Assembly (NCBI GenBank): GCA_034006035.1
Contig: JAVETN010000011.1
Span: 26,854-90,853, forward strand
DNA length: 64,000 nucleotides
Reading direction: 5' to 3'
Origin: Desulforegulaceae bacterium
GTDB lineage: Bacteria > Desulfobacterota > Desulfobacteria > Desulfobacterales > JACKCP01
Shown one piece after another: positions 55,783 to 63,937 of this stretch. Within the stretch, counting starts at the first letter, position 1. Each line of letters starts with the position of its first letter. A program made the translations under genes and the position numbers. Under the pieces are notes generated by a model. It did not search any database and had not been told where the DNA came from. It saw nothing but the letters and a program-made list of their open reading frames with translations.

Positions 55783-56659
55783 TAATACTAACAATATTAA
55801 AGGAATAGTTCTTGCCGGAGGAAGCGGAACAAGGCTTTATCCCATAACAAGAGGAGTATCAAAACAGCTACTTCCAATTTATGACAAGCCAATGATTTAT
55901 TATCCAATTTCAGTTCTCATGCTTGCAGGAATAAAAGATATTCTTATTATAACTTCCCCTGAAGATTTAAGCTCTTACAAAAGACTGCTTGGAAATGGAA
56001 ATGATTTTGGAGTAAATTTTTCCTATGAAGTTCAACCAAGCCCGGATGGCCTTGCCCAGGCTTTTATCATAGGTGAAAAATTTATTGGAAATTCAAGAGT
56101 ATGTCTTGTTCTTGGAGACAATGTTTTTTATGGCCAGGGTTTTACTCCCAAGCTTAAAGAAGCAGCATCAAGACAAAAAGGTGCAACTGTTTTTGGTTAT
56201 CAGGTAAAAGACCCGGAACGTTTTGGAGTAGTGGAATTTGATGAAAAAAAGCGTGCAATTTCAATAGAAGAAAAACCAAAAAAACCAAAATCAAACTATG
56301 CTGTAACAGGGCTTTATTTTTATGACAATAAGATTGTTGAAATTGCCAAATCTGTAAAACCTTCCAATAGAGGCGAGCTTGAAATAACAAGTATTAATCA
56401 GACTTATCTTGATATGGGAGAACTTAATGTTGAGCTTTTAGGACGTGGATTTGCCTGGCTTGATACAGGTACCCATGAAAGTTTGCTTGAGGCTGCCCAA
56501 TTTGTTGAAACCATAGAAAAAAGACAAGGATTAAAAATTGCCTGTCTTGAAGAAATTGCTTTGTTAAACAAATGGATGTCAAAAGAGCAAATACTTGAAT
56601 TATCAAAACAGCTGGGAAAAAATGATTATGGAAAGTACTTAAAAGGCCTTGTTCAATGA
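55775..56659 (+). CDS. rfbA: Glucose-1-phosphate thymidylyltransferase
   Basis: 294 residues; joins dTTP and glucose-1-phosphate. [31 protein letters not shown] is the classic N-terminus, with [24 protein letters not shown] and [12 protein letters not shown] downstream. The ATG at 55775 (AAAGG upstream) overlaps rfbB by 8 bases; a TTG at 55769 is possible. Its stop overlaps the ATG of the aminotransferase remnant (ATGA), showing that the remnant was once the next gene of this operon. Confidence 0.95.
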   Translation: MDNNTNNIKGIVLAGGSGTRLYPITRGVSKQLLPIYDKPMIYYPISVLMLAGIKDILIITSPEDLSSYKRLLGNGNDFGVNFSYEVQPSPDGLAQAFIIGEKFIGNSRVCLVLGDNVFYGQGFTPKLKEAASRQKGATVFGYQVKDPERFGVVEFDEKKRAISIEEKPKKPKSNYAVTGLYFYDNKIVEIAKSVKPSNRGELEITSINQTYLDMGELNVELLGRGFAWLDTGTHESLLEAAQFVETIEKRQGLKIACLEEIALLNKWMSKEQILELSKQLGKNDYGKYLKGLVQ

Positions 56660-56787
56660 ATCAATTAATTCCTGTAACTAAAAGCTATTTACCTGATAAA
56701 GAAAAGTTTAAATTCTATGTTGACAGGGTTTATAGTTCAGGATGGCCTACAAATAAAGGCCCTTTATTAACAGAAATTAATATTTAA
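56656..56787 (+). pseudogene. Remnant of a DegT/DnrJ/EryC1 sugar aminotransferase
   Basis: 43 codons starting at an ATGA overlap with the rfbA stop. The peptide IPVTKSYLPDKEKFKFYVDRVYSSGWPTNKGPLL aligns with the N-terminus of the intact aminotransferase at 57086 (ILVTRPFLPPLEEYCEGLKE...QWLTNNGPVL) and with the family in general, then stops. No continuation is found in any frame in the next 300 bp. It looks like the native aminotransferase gene cut off when a foreign gene block was joined here. Confidence 0.75.
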
Positions 56788-57085
56788 GTCTTACTATATA
56801 GCTTAAAAAACACCGAAACTATTGTTGACTATTATATAGCCTCTCTATATAAATTGGCTGTTAATAAAAGATTTGTAACTTACGGAGCGGAGCTATATCC
56901 GTAAGATCAAATATGGACCCATATAATTGTCTACCTTTGATAGCATATGGCTTTTATTTTTTTAGTTTTGTCTGAAAATTTTCACCGACCTCAGCAGGAG
57001 TCCAAACAATCCATGGATGGTTGTTTTTCAGGTGTGAGCTATCGGCAAATCGGGATCAGGGCCCGATTTATTTAGGATTATTAGA
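56788..57085. other. 298-bp recombination junction with two hairpins
   Basis: No gene. Contains CTTACGGA (56879-56886) / TCCGTAAG (56898-56905), an 8-bp inverted repeat with an 11-nt loop, and AAATCGGG (57047-57054) / CCCGATTT (57062-57069), an 8-bp repeat with a 7-nt loop ending 16 bp before the next ATG. Neither has a U-tract. The base composition rises in G and C toward its right end, matching the following gene rather than rfbA. Confidence 0.5.
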
Positions 57086-58210
57086 ATGGAAAAATTTGAA
57101 AAGCCGATACTTGTTACCAGGCCTTTTTTGCCTCCGCTGGAAGAGTATTGTGAGGGATTAAAAGAGATATGGGACAACCAGTGGCTGACCAATAACGGCC
57201 CGGTATTGCAACGGTACCGGGAGAAACTGAAAAGTTATATTGAAACAGAAAATATCTGTTTGTTCAACAATGGTACGCTTGCCCTGCAGATTGCCTTACA
57301 GGGAATGGGCATCACCGGCGAGGTTATTACTACGCCTTTCACCTTTGTGGCCACCACCCACGCACTATACTGGAATAAAATCCGTCCGGTTTTCTGCGAT
57401 ATTGAACCGGACACCTTCACCCTGGACCCGGCAAAGGTAGAAGAGCTGATTACCCCCTGGACCAAAGCGATCCTGGCCGTCCATGTTTTTGGAAGACCCT
57501 GTCTGATGAAGGAACTGGCAGATATTGCCAGGCGGCACAACCTGGCTTTGATCTATGATGCAGCCCATGCTTTTGGTGTTCGTGTCAATGATAGACCCAT
57601 CAGTCATTATGGAGATTTGAGCATGTTTAGCTTTCATGCAACCAAGCTTTATCATTCCATTGAAGGCGGTATGCTTGCATTTAAAGATCCGGGTCTTGGC
57701 AAGACCTTTAAATACCTGAAAAACTTTGGATTCAAAAACGAAACAGAGGTAGTAATGCCCGGCACCAACGCCAAGATGAACGAGATGCAGGCCTTGATGG
57801 GATCTTTGATGCTAAAATATATGGATGATTTGGTGGAAAAACAAAGGCAGATATATGAAACATATGACGAGCGACTGAGTGAAGTCCCGGGTATCTCTTT
57901 CAGTCCTAAACCTGAATCGCATGTAAGATACAACTATGCGTATCTCCCAATTCAGATAGATGAGAAAGAGTTTGGAATGAGCCGGGATGCCTTATACACA
58001 AAGCTCAAAGAATACAATGTTTTTGCAAGGCGGTATTTTTATCCCTTGTTGAATGATTTTGCATGCTATCAGTCTGTACCGGTTTCAAAACCTCTTTCTG
58101 TGGCGGTAAAAGTTTCAGAGCGGATTATCACGCTTCCAATCTATGCGGATCTGCAGGAGGATAGTGTGCATCAGATTTGTGATATTATAGTTGGAATAGG
58201 TAAGAATTAA
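57086..58210 (+). CDS. DegT/DnrJ/EryC1-family sugar aminotransferase (VioA-like), foreign composition
   Basis: 374 residues. PLP-dependent aminotransferase of nucleotide sugars: NNGTLALQIALQGMGITGEVITTPFTFVAT, VHVFGRPC, IYDAAHAFGV and the PLP-Lys in SFHATKLYHSIEGG. The sequence most resembles VioA, which makes dTDP-4-amino-4,6-dideoxyglucose from the RfbA/RfbB product; related enzymes make the 3-amino isomer, so the exact sugar is uncertain. The first two thirds use G- and C-ending codons far more than neighbouring genes, a sign of transfer. No strong ribosome-binding site (TAGGA). Confidence 0.85.
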   Translation: MEKFEKPILVTRPFLPPLEEYCEGLKEIWDNQWLTNNGPVLQRYREKLKSYIETENICLFNNGTLALQIALQGMGITGEVITTPFTFVATTHALYWNKIRPVFCDIEPDTFTLDPAKVEELITPWTKAILAVHVFGRPCLMKELADIARRHNLALIYDAAHAFGVRVNDRPISHYGDLSMFSFHATKLYHSIEGGMLAFKDPGLGKTFKYLKNFGFKNETEVVMPGTNAKMNEMQALMGSLMLKYMDDLVEKQRQIYETYDERLSEVPGISFSPKPESHVRYNYAYLPIQIDEKEFGMSRDALYTKLKEYNVFARRYFYPLLNDFACYQSVPVSKPLSVAVKVSERIITLPIYADLQEDSVHQICDIIVGIGKN

Positions 58211-58211
58211 A

Positions 58212-58913
58212 ATGAAACTTGGTATCATGCAGCCATATTTCTTCCCTTACATCGGATATTGGCAGCTTTTAAATTACGTGGATACCTATGTGGTTTATGA
58301 TGATGTCAACTTCATAAAGGGTGGCTGGATTAACAGAAATTATATTCTATCCAATGGCGACAAATTACTTTTGATATTGAATTTAAAACAGGCAAGCCCC
58401 AATAAACATATCAATGAAATCGATATTGGTAAGAATCAGAAAAAGATTTTAAAAACCCTTTTTCAATCCTATTCAAAAGCACCTTATTTTAATTCGGTTT
58501 GTCCATTGATAGAAGATATTTTTTCAACCAAGGAACAAAACTTAGCATTGTTCCTGCTTAACTCAATCCAAAAAATAGTAGAGTTTCTGAAAATTAAAAC
58601 CAAAATAGTCTTGTCAAGTGAAATAGACAAAAATAATGCTTTGAAAGGACAGGATAAGGTGCTTGAAATTTGCTCAAAATTAGGTGCGGATACCTATGTG
58701 AATGCATTGGGTGGCATGGCGCTTTATGATTCGGACGTTTTCAAAAAAAACAACATTGATCTTTACTTTTTAAAACCGCTTGATTTTGAATATCAACAAT
58801 TCTCAGGCGCTTTTGAAAAAAATCTTTCAATAATGGACGTGCTGATGTTTAATTCACTCCACCAGATAAAATTGAATCTTCATGATTTTAAGTTGGTTAA
58901 AGGGGAAAAATGA
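58212..58913 (+). CDS. WbqC family protein
   Basis: 233 residues. The start MKLGIMQPYFFPYIGYWQLL, the DDVNFIKGGWINRNYIL segment and QQFSGAFEKNLSIMDVLMFN are the WbqC family pattern. Members are found in O-antigen clusters, often next to amino-sugar genes, with no settled reaction; a role in modifying the amino sugar is suggested by position only. It begins 1 bp after the aminotransferase stop and overlaps the sulfotransferase start (ATGA). Confidence 0.85.
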   Translation: MKLGIMQPYFFPYIGYWQLLNYVDTYVVYDDVNFIKGGWINRNYILSNGDKLLLILNLKQASPNKHINEIDIGKNQKKILKTLFQSYSKAPYFNSVCPLIEDIFSTKEQNLALFLLNSIQKIVEFLKIKTKIVLSSEIDKNNALKGQDKVLEICSKLGADTYVNALGGMALYDSDVFKKNNIDLYFLKPLDFEYQQFSGAFEKNLSIMDVLMFNSLHQIKLNLHDFKLVKGEK

Positions 58914-59725
58914 TAAAACCTCTTTCAAAACTTGCTATTCATAGTGTTCCAAGGTCAGGTTCTTCATGGTTGGGCCAAATTTTTAATAGTTCGCCTTTGG
59001 TCAAATTTGTTTTCCAACCACTTTTTTCTTATGCGTTCAAATCATTTTTGAATGAAAATTCATCAAAAAAACAAATTAATGATTTTTTTTCACAGATTGC
59101 TGTCTCCAATGATGACTTTTTATTGCAAAATAAAAATATAGGTTTAGGGTTTTATCCTAAATTTAACAAACAGCTATGTACCTTTGTTGCCTATAAGGAA
59201 GTGAGATATCATCATATTTTAAAAAACATGATAGAAAAGGCTCCAGATATTAAATTGGTTTGTTTGATTAGAAGTCCTTTATCAGTTATTGATGATTGGT
59301 TAAAAACACCCTTAGAGTTTAGGAGGGATTTAGGGTGGAAGGAGATAGATGAATGGAAATTTGCCGAGAAAAAAAACCACAATTTGCCGGAAGAGTTTAA
59401 TGGATATGAAAAATGGAAAGAGACAGCGAATATATTTGAATGGTTAGAAAAAAAGCATCCAAACTCTGTTTGTATTGTTGAATATAAAAATTTGTTAAAA
59501 AACACATTGTCAGAAGCGCAAAGATTATTTGATTTTTGTGGTATTGAATTAGAAGATCAAACTCTTGATTTTTTATCAAAAAAAGAAAAAAAACATATTG
59601 ATGATCCATATTCAGTCTTTAAAAATATTGAAGAAGATAGTGAATGGGAAAAAACTTTAAATAAAGACATTGCAAAAGCAATCCTTGAAGATTTACAAAA
59701 TTCTAAATTGAAAAAATATTTATAG
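58910..59725 (+). CDS. Sulfotransferase domain protein
   Basis: 271 residues. The PAPS 5'-phosphosulfate-binding loop is seen as SVPRSGSSWLGQIF (residues 12-25) and the 3'-phosphate region as LVCLIRSPLSVIDDW, followed by the WKETANIFEWLEKKHPNSVCIVEYKNLL segment and a final KKHIDDPY. It should transfer sulfate from PAPS to a hydroxyl or amine of a sugar. AGGGG precedes the ATG. Its position in the cluster suggests a sulfated surface glycan; substrate unknown. Confidence 0.8.
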   Translation: MIKPLSKLAIHSVPRSGSSWLGQIFNSSPLVKFVFQPLFSYAFKSFLNENSSKKQINDFFSQIAVSNDDFLLQNKNIGLGFYPKFNKQLCTFVAYKEVRYHHILKNMIEKAPDIKLVCLIRSPLSVIDDWLKTPLEFRRDLGWKEIDEWKFAEKKNHNLPEEFNGYEKWKETANIFEWLEKKHPNSVCIVEYKNLLKNTLSEAQRLFDFCGIELEDQTLDFLSKKEKKHIDDPYSVFKNIEEDSEWEKTLNKDIAKAILEDLQNSKLKKYL

Positions 59726-59753
59726 TGTCTAATCCTAAACCCCTACACCCAAC

Positions 59754-60740
59754 ATGCCAAAAGACAACACAATGCTACTAAAAAACAGCCCTTTTGAAAT
59801 TACAAACTATGCCCCGGTTTTGATACCAACTTTGAATCGGTATAGTCATTTAAAAAACTGTATTTGTTCTCTTTCTTCGTGTATCCATGCTGAAGATACT
59901 GATCTGTTTATTGCCCTTGACTATCCTTTTAAAATTGAGCATTGGGAAGGCTACAATAAAATAGTAAAATTTATAGAAAAAATTGAAGGGTTCAGGCGTG
60001 TAATAATAATTAAAAGAAATCAAAATTTCGGTGCTAGAGAAAACATAAGAGATGCTCGCAGCATGATTTTTGAAAATTACGATAGATTGATTATATCTGA
60101 AGATGATAACATCTTTTCTAAAGATTTTTTAAGATTTGTTAATATCGGCTTGGAAAAGTATAAACATCGGCATGATATTTTTGCAATAAATGGGTATAAT
60201 TATCCCATTGAAGTTCCTGCTGATTATAAGGATGATGTTTATCTTTGGCAAGGGATGTCTGCCTGGGGTTTTGGTATATGGAAAGAGAAATGGGAAGAAT
60301 TAGAATCAAATGATGAGATTGTACTGTCAAACATAAAAAAATTCTTAAAATCTTATCGAAAGATATTGAACTATAATAGAGTTGCTAACCACTATGTTCG
60401 TAGTTTATTGTGGATGCTTCGGTTACAAAAGGTTCATGGTGATGGTCATATGTGTTTTCACCAATTTACGAATAATATGTATTCAATATTTCCAACTATT
60501 AGTCGAGTGAGAAACTTGGGTCATGATGGAAGCGGGCTGCATTGCAATGAAAAAAAGAAAGATCTTTTTAGTGATCAGCCAATTTATGACAAAAAAGATA
60601 ACATTTACAATTTACCAATAAGTATAAAGCCAAATGATACTATGAACAAAATATTATATAAACATTTCAAGAAAAGCTTGATTTCGCAATTTGTGATATT
60701 GGTTTTAATCGTTTTTACATTTTTAAAATTAAAAGAATAA
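59754..60740 (+). CDS. Glycosyltransferase, GT-A fold, with C-terminal membrane anchor
   Basis: 328 residues. APVLIPTLNRYSHLKNCICSLSSC is the entry to a GT-A nucleotide-binding domain, and the metal site appears as ISEDDNIFSKDFLRF (an EDD motif where other families have DxD). This arrangement resembles the HlpA-like/GnT-I-type bacterial transferases. WQGMSAWGFGIWKEKW is a second conserved block. A single hydrophobic segment (about 308-324) lies at the extreme C-terminus. The ATG at 59754 or 59772 could be used. Donor and acceptor unknown. Confidence 0.75.
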   Translation: MPKDNTMLLKNSPFEITNYAPVLIPTLNRYSHLKNCICSLSSCIHAEDTDLFIALDYPFKIEHWEGYNKIVKFIEKIEGFRRVIIIKRNQNFGARENIRDARSMIFENYDRLIISEDDNIFSKDFLRFVNIGLEKYKHRHDIFAINGYNYPIEVPADYKDDVYLWQGMSAWGFGIWKEKWEELESNDEIVLSNIKKFLKSYRKILNYNRVANHYVRSLLWMLRLQKVHGDGHMCFHQFTNNMYSIFPTISRVRNLGHDGSGLHCNEKKKDLFSDQPIYDKKDNIYNLPISIKPNDTMNKILYKHFKKSLISQFVILVLIVFTFLKLKE

Positions 60741-60745
60741 ATTTT

Positions 60746-62041
60746 TTGTTAATTATTTCTAAAGTTTTTAATAGTCCTTTTGTTCGTAATGTTGCTATTG
60801 CAGCATCTGGTACGGCAGGAGCACAGGCTGTTCTTATAGCTTTCTCTCCCTTTGTTACAAGAATATATGGGCCTGAACCCTTGGGCTTGTTAGGCGTTTT
60901 CATCGCTTTTGCTGGATTGCTCACCCCTATTGCAACCTTGGCATACTCTTCTGCTATTGTGCTGCCACCTTCCCAAGAAAATGCCAACCACTTGGTATGG
61001 ATTTCAATTTATATTTGTATTGTAACAACGGTAACTGTCGGTATCCTTTTATTGCTTGGTGGCAAACAATTACTTGCATTAACTAATTCTGAGGCCATAT
61101 CTTCTTTCATGCTGTTTATCCCTTTAAGAATGTTTTTTTCAGGGTGCTATTTAACCACAGAACAATGGCTTATTCGTAATAATCTTTTCCGTATAATCGC
61201 AACCTTTGCAATTATAAATGCGATAATTATAAGTTTAGTGAAGGTGGGAACAGGACTTTTTATACCACAGGCGTCAACACTAATCTTTATATCTACTTTA
61301 GGCTTAGGGTTACATGCTGGGATGCTTTATTATGGGTCAACTAAAGCCAGGTGTTCTTTCAATGCACCAAAAATCAATGATTTTATGGGTTTGTTTGACA
61401 ATGCAAAACGCTATAGTGATTTTCCCTTCTATCGGATGCCGCAATTATTAATTAGAACTGCCTCTGAAAGTCTTCCAGTTATACTTGTGGCCTCTTTTTT
61501 CGGACCGCTGTCTGCCGGCTATTATGCACTTAGTAGAAAAGTCTTGGGGATACCTTCTACACTAATTGGCAATTCGATAGGAGATGTATTTTATCCTAAA
61601 ATAACCAAAGCTGCACAACAAGGTCAAAATATTTATGGATTGGTAATGAAGGCAACAATTTTAATGGGTTGTCTTGGTCTGATACCATATGGACTATTAA
61701 TATTGTTTGGTCCAATGGCTTTTGAATTTGTTTTTGGTACTGGATGGCAAGATGCCGGCGAATACGCCCGATGGCTGTCAGTATGGTTATTCTTTTTTTT
61801 GTTGAGTGTCCCTTGTGCAAGAGTTTTACCGGTAATACAGGGTTTAAAATTTCATTTGTTTTTTTCATGTGTTTCAATAATTGTGCAATTATCTTCGTTA
61901 ATTATAGGTTTTTTTTTATATAAGGACGACATTATTGCAATAGCGCTTTTTAGTGCTTCTGGTGCAGTTATGTATTTTCTATTTGTGTTGTTAGTACTCA
62001 TGAAATGTAAAAATTTCAATTTGGTCAGGAATACAGCATAA
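60746..62041 (+). CDS. Polysaccharide flippase (Wzx/MATE-like)
   Basis: 431 residues with about 12 hydrophobic helices and an N-terminus PFVRNVAIAASGTAGAQAVLIAFSPFVTRIYGPE typical of polysaccharide export flippases; FDNAKRYSDFPFYRMPQLLIRTASESLPVILVASFFGPLSAGYYALSRKVL type motifs are the family core. It would move lipid-linked O-units across the inner membrane. The start is TTG with no strong ribosome-binding site, 6 bp after the glycosyltransferase stop, suggesting coupling. Confidence 0.85.
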   Translation: MLIISKVFNSPFVRNVAIAASGTAGAQAVLIAFSPFVTRIYGPEPLGLLGVFIAFAGLLTPIATLAYSSAIVLPPSQENANHLVWISIYICIVTTVTVGILLLLGGKQLLALTNSEAISSFMLFIPLRMFFSGCYLTTEQWLIRNNLFRIIATFAIINAIIISLVKVGTGLFIPQASTLIFISTLGLGLHAGMLYYGSTKARCSFNAPKINDFMGLFDNAKRYSDFPFYRMPQLLIRTASESLPVILVASFFGPLSAGYYALSRKVLGIPSTLIGNSIGDVFYPKITKAAQQGQNIYGLVMKATILMGCLGLIPYGLLILFGPMAFEFVFGTGWQDAGEYARWLSVWLFFFLLSVPCARVLPVIQGLKFHLFFSCVSIIVQLSSLIIGFFLYKDDIIAIALFSASGAVMYFLFVLLVLMKCKNFNLVRNTA

Positions 62042-62090
62042 AAATCCTATATGAAAAACGTCTAATATTTAGAAAGAGCATATAAATGTC

Positions 62091-63311
62091 ATGAAAAAAA
62101 TTTTATTTATTTTGCCAGCCATCCTGCTAGTAGTTCAAGCTTTTGATGAAACAATCGGAGGCTATCTTTCATACGTTAGAGGCACTTTGTTGATTTTGAT
62201 GATTTTAGTTTTCTTTTTATATTATAAACTTAAATTAGATCTTGTTAGTAAGGCAATTATTGTTTTTTTGACATATACGTTTTTTTTATCATTTGAATCT
62301 ACTAATATATTAAAGACCTTATTGAGCTACACATCAATATGTGTTTCGTTCTCATTTTATATTATATCCTACAGTACAATAAGCAATTATTCGCAATTTT
62401 ATAGATTCAAAGTCCTTTTTTGGACAATGCCTTTCATCTATATTTTTAGTGCTGTTATTTTTTCATTTTTCAACCTAAGCAATCCAATTTATGGTGAGTA
62501 TCAAATTGTAAATATGGGACCCGGGTTACATCATAATACCATATATACTGGAATATTAATCATATCAATATATTTTGTTTTGAGAAAATATAGCGAAGAT
62601 AAGTTGAGGGATACAATTCTTATTACAACAATGGCAATTTTGATTCTTCTTTCTTACAGAAGAACGGCCATCATTCTTTTAATGGTTAGCTGCATAATTT
62701 TCATAACCATGTCCAAAAAACAAAATTTATTCAAATATGTTATTCCCGGAATGATTCTACTTATCACAACCTATCCATTATATAATGAATATGTCACTAA
62801 TTATTTCAAAGCCAGGGGTACACGAGCTAACTTCGAATATGGGATACAATCTGAAACCAGATTCAAAGAAGTAACACTTATTACTGAAAGAATACTTAAT
62901 GCAAATGAGCTTAAATATTTTTTTTTCGGGATGGAGTTCTTAAATTCTGAAGGGACTTATTATTCATCACGGTTTCCAGTTTTGTCTTCCAGACCCCTAC
63001 ATTCTGATTATGCGGTTGTTTTACATGGGTCTGGTTTTGTCGGTATTACATTATATTTTTTTCTTCTGATATCTATTTTGTGTAAGACCATCCAATGTGT
63101 CAAATTTTGTGGACTGAAAAATGATCTTTCAATCATGACCACTATTTTAACTTCCATCTTGATTTTGGTAACATTTTCCGGGAGTATATTAAGCATTACT
63201 TTTCGTACTACTCTTTTTTTATTTCTGGGATCTCTCATGAGAATTGTAGATCAAACTATTTTGACAGCTAGGCACAAACAAAAAAATACCAGGAGTGTTG
63301 TAAAAAAATGA
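62091..63311 (+). CDS. O-antigen polymerase/ligase-like membrane protein
   Basis: 406 residues with about ten hydrophobic helices and one larger periplasmic loop (about 235-305, containing SRFPVLSSRPLHSDYAVVLHGSGFVG). The HSDYAVVLHGSGFVG segment followed by a helix is the pattern of the Wzy_C/O-antigen ligase family (HNxxxxxxxxxGxxG, here HSDY). Between a flippase and glycosyltransferases, a Wzy-type polymerase is the simplest assignment. The end overlaps the next ATG (ATGA). Confidence 0.72.
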   Translation: MKKILFILPAILLVVQAFDETIGGYLSYVRGTLLILMILVFFLYYKLKLDLVSKAIIVFLTYTFFLSFESTNILKTLLSYTSICVSFSFYIISYSTISNYSQFYRFKVLFWTMPFIYIFSAVIFSFFNLSNPIYGEYQIVNMGPGLHHNTIYTGILIISIYFVLRKYSEDKLRDTILITTMAILILLSYRRTAIILLMVSCIIFITMSKKQNLFKYVIPGMILLITTYPLYNEYVTNYFKARGTRANFEYGIQSETRFKEVTLITERILNANELKYFFFGMEFLNSEGTYYSSRFPVLSSRPLHSDYAVVLHGSGFVGITLYFFLLISILCKTIQCVKFCGLKNDLSIMTTILTSILILVTFSGSILSITFRTTLFLFLGSLMRIVDQTILTARHKQKNTRSVVKK

Positions 63312-63937
63312 AAGATAAACCTTCTATTCTCTTGTTTATCAAAGTACCTCCTCCTACAACCGGTGCAACACTCATGAACAAGCGTGTTTATGATAGCAGA
63401 TTGCTTCAAAAACATTTTTGTATTCGGTCAATATGTATAAGTTATTCTGAGAACTTGCTTCAAATGGGTCATCTAAGTTTAAAAAAGATATTAAAAATCA
63501 AGTTGGTTTTTTTGTCGCTTTTAAAAGAACTTCTATTCCATAAACCCAATTTTATATACTTTCAAATATCACCTTTACAGTTGGGTTTTTACAGGGATTT
63601 ATTGTTCGTCCTGCTCATTAAATTATTTAAAACAAAAATTGTTTATCATATTCATGTCAAAGGCATAAGTGAACATTGTGCTAATCAACCTTGGAAAAGG
63701 AAAATATATAAGTGCGTTTTTAAAGGGGAAGATATTATTTGTCTTTCCCATTTTCTTACATATGATGTTAAAGATTTTTTTCAAGGAAAAATCCATATAG
63801 TAAATAATGGGATTCCTGACATTGATGAGGTTTATAGAAGGAAACGGAAAGATAGCTCTTGTAACGAGACCAGGATTGTTTTTTGCAACCGAAAAATGAC
63901 CCCTCTTTGCAACCGAAATTTGACCCACCTGAGTTAA
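63308..63937 (+). CDS. Glycosyltransferase (GT-B type), cut by an insertion sequence; probably broken
   Basis: The first about 190 codons (to about 63877) read as the N-terminal half of a GT4-like glycosyltransferase: ILLFIKVPPPTTGATLMNKRV, FIYFQISPLQLGFYRDLLFVLL, IVYHIHVKGIS and IICLSHFLTYDVKDFF...IHIVNNGIPD. The normal length is about 370. At 63877 the frame runs into insertion-sequence DNA and stops after 20 foreign codons, so the C-terminal donor-binding domain is missing from this product. The remainder may lie beyond the element, outside the window. Confidence 0.75.
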   Translation: MKDKPSILLFIKVPPPTTGATLMNKRVYDSRLLQKHFCIRSICISYSENLLQMGHLSLKKILKIKLVFLSLLKELLFHKPNFIYFQISPLQLGFYRDLLFVLLIKLFKTKIVYHIHVKGISEHCANQPWKRKIYKCVFKGEDIICLSHFLTYDVKDFFQGKIHIVNNGIPDIDEVYRRKRKDSSCNETRIVFCNRKMTPLCNRNLTHLS

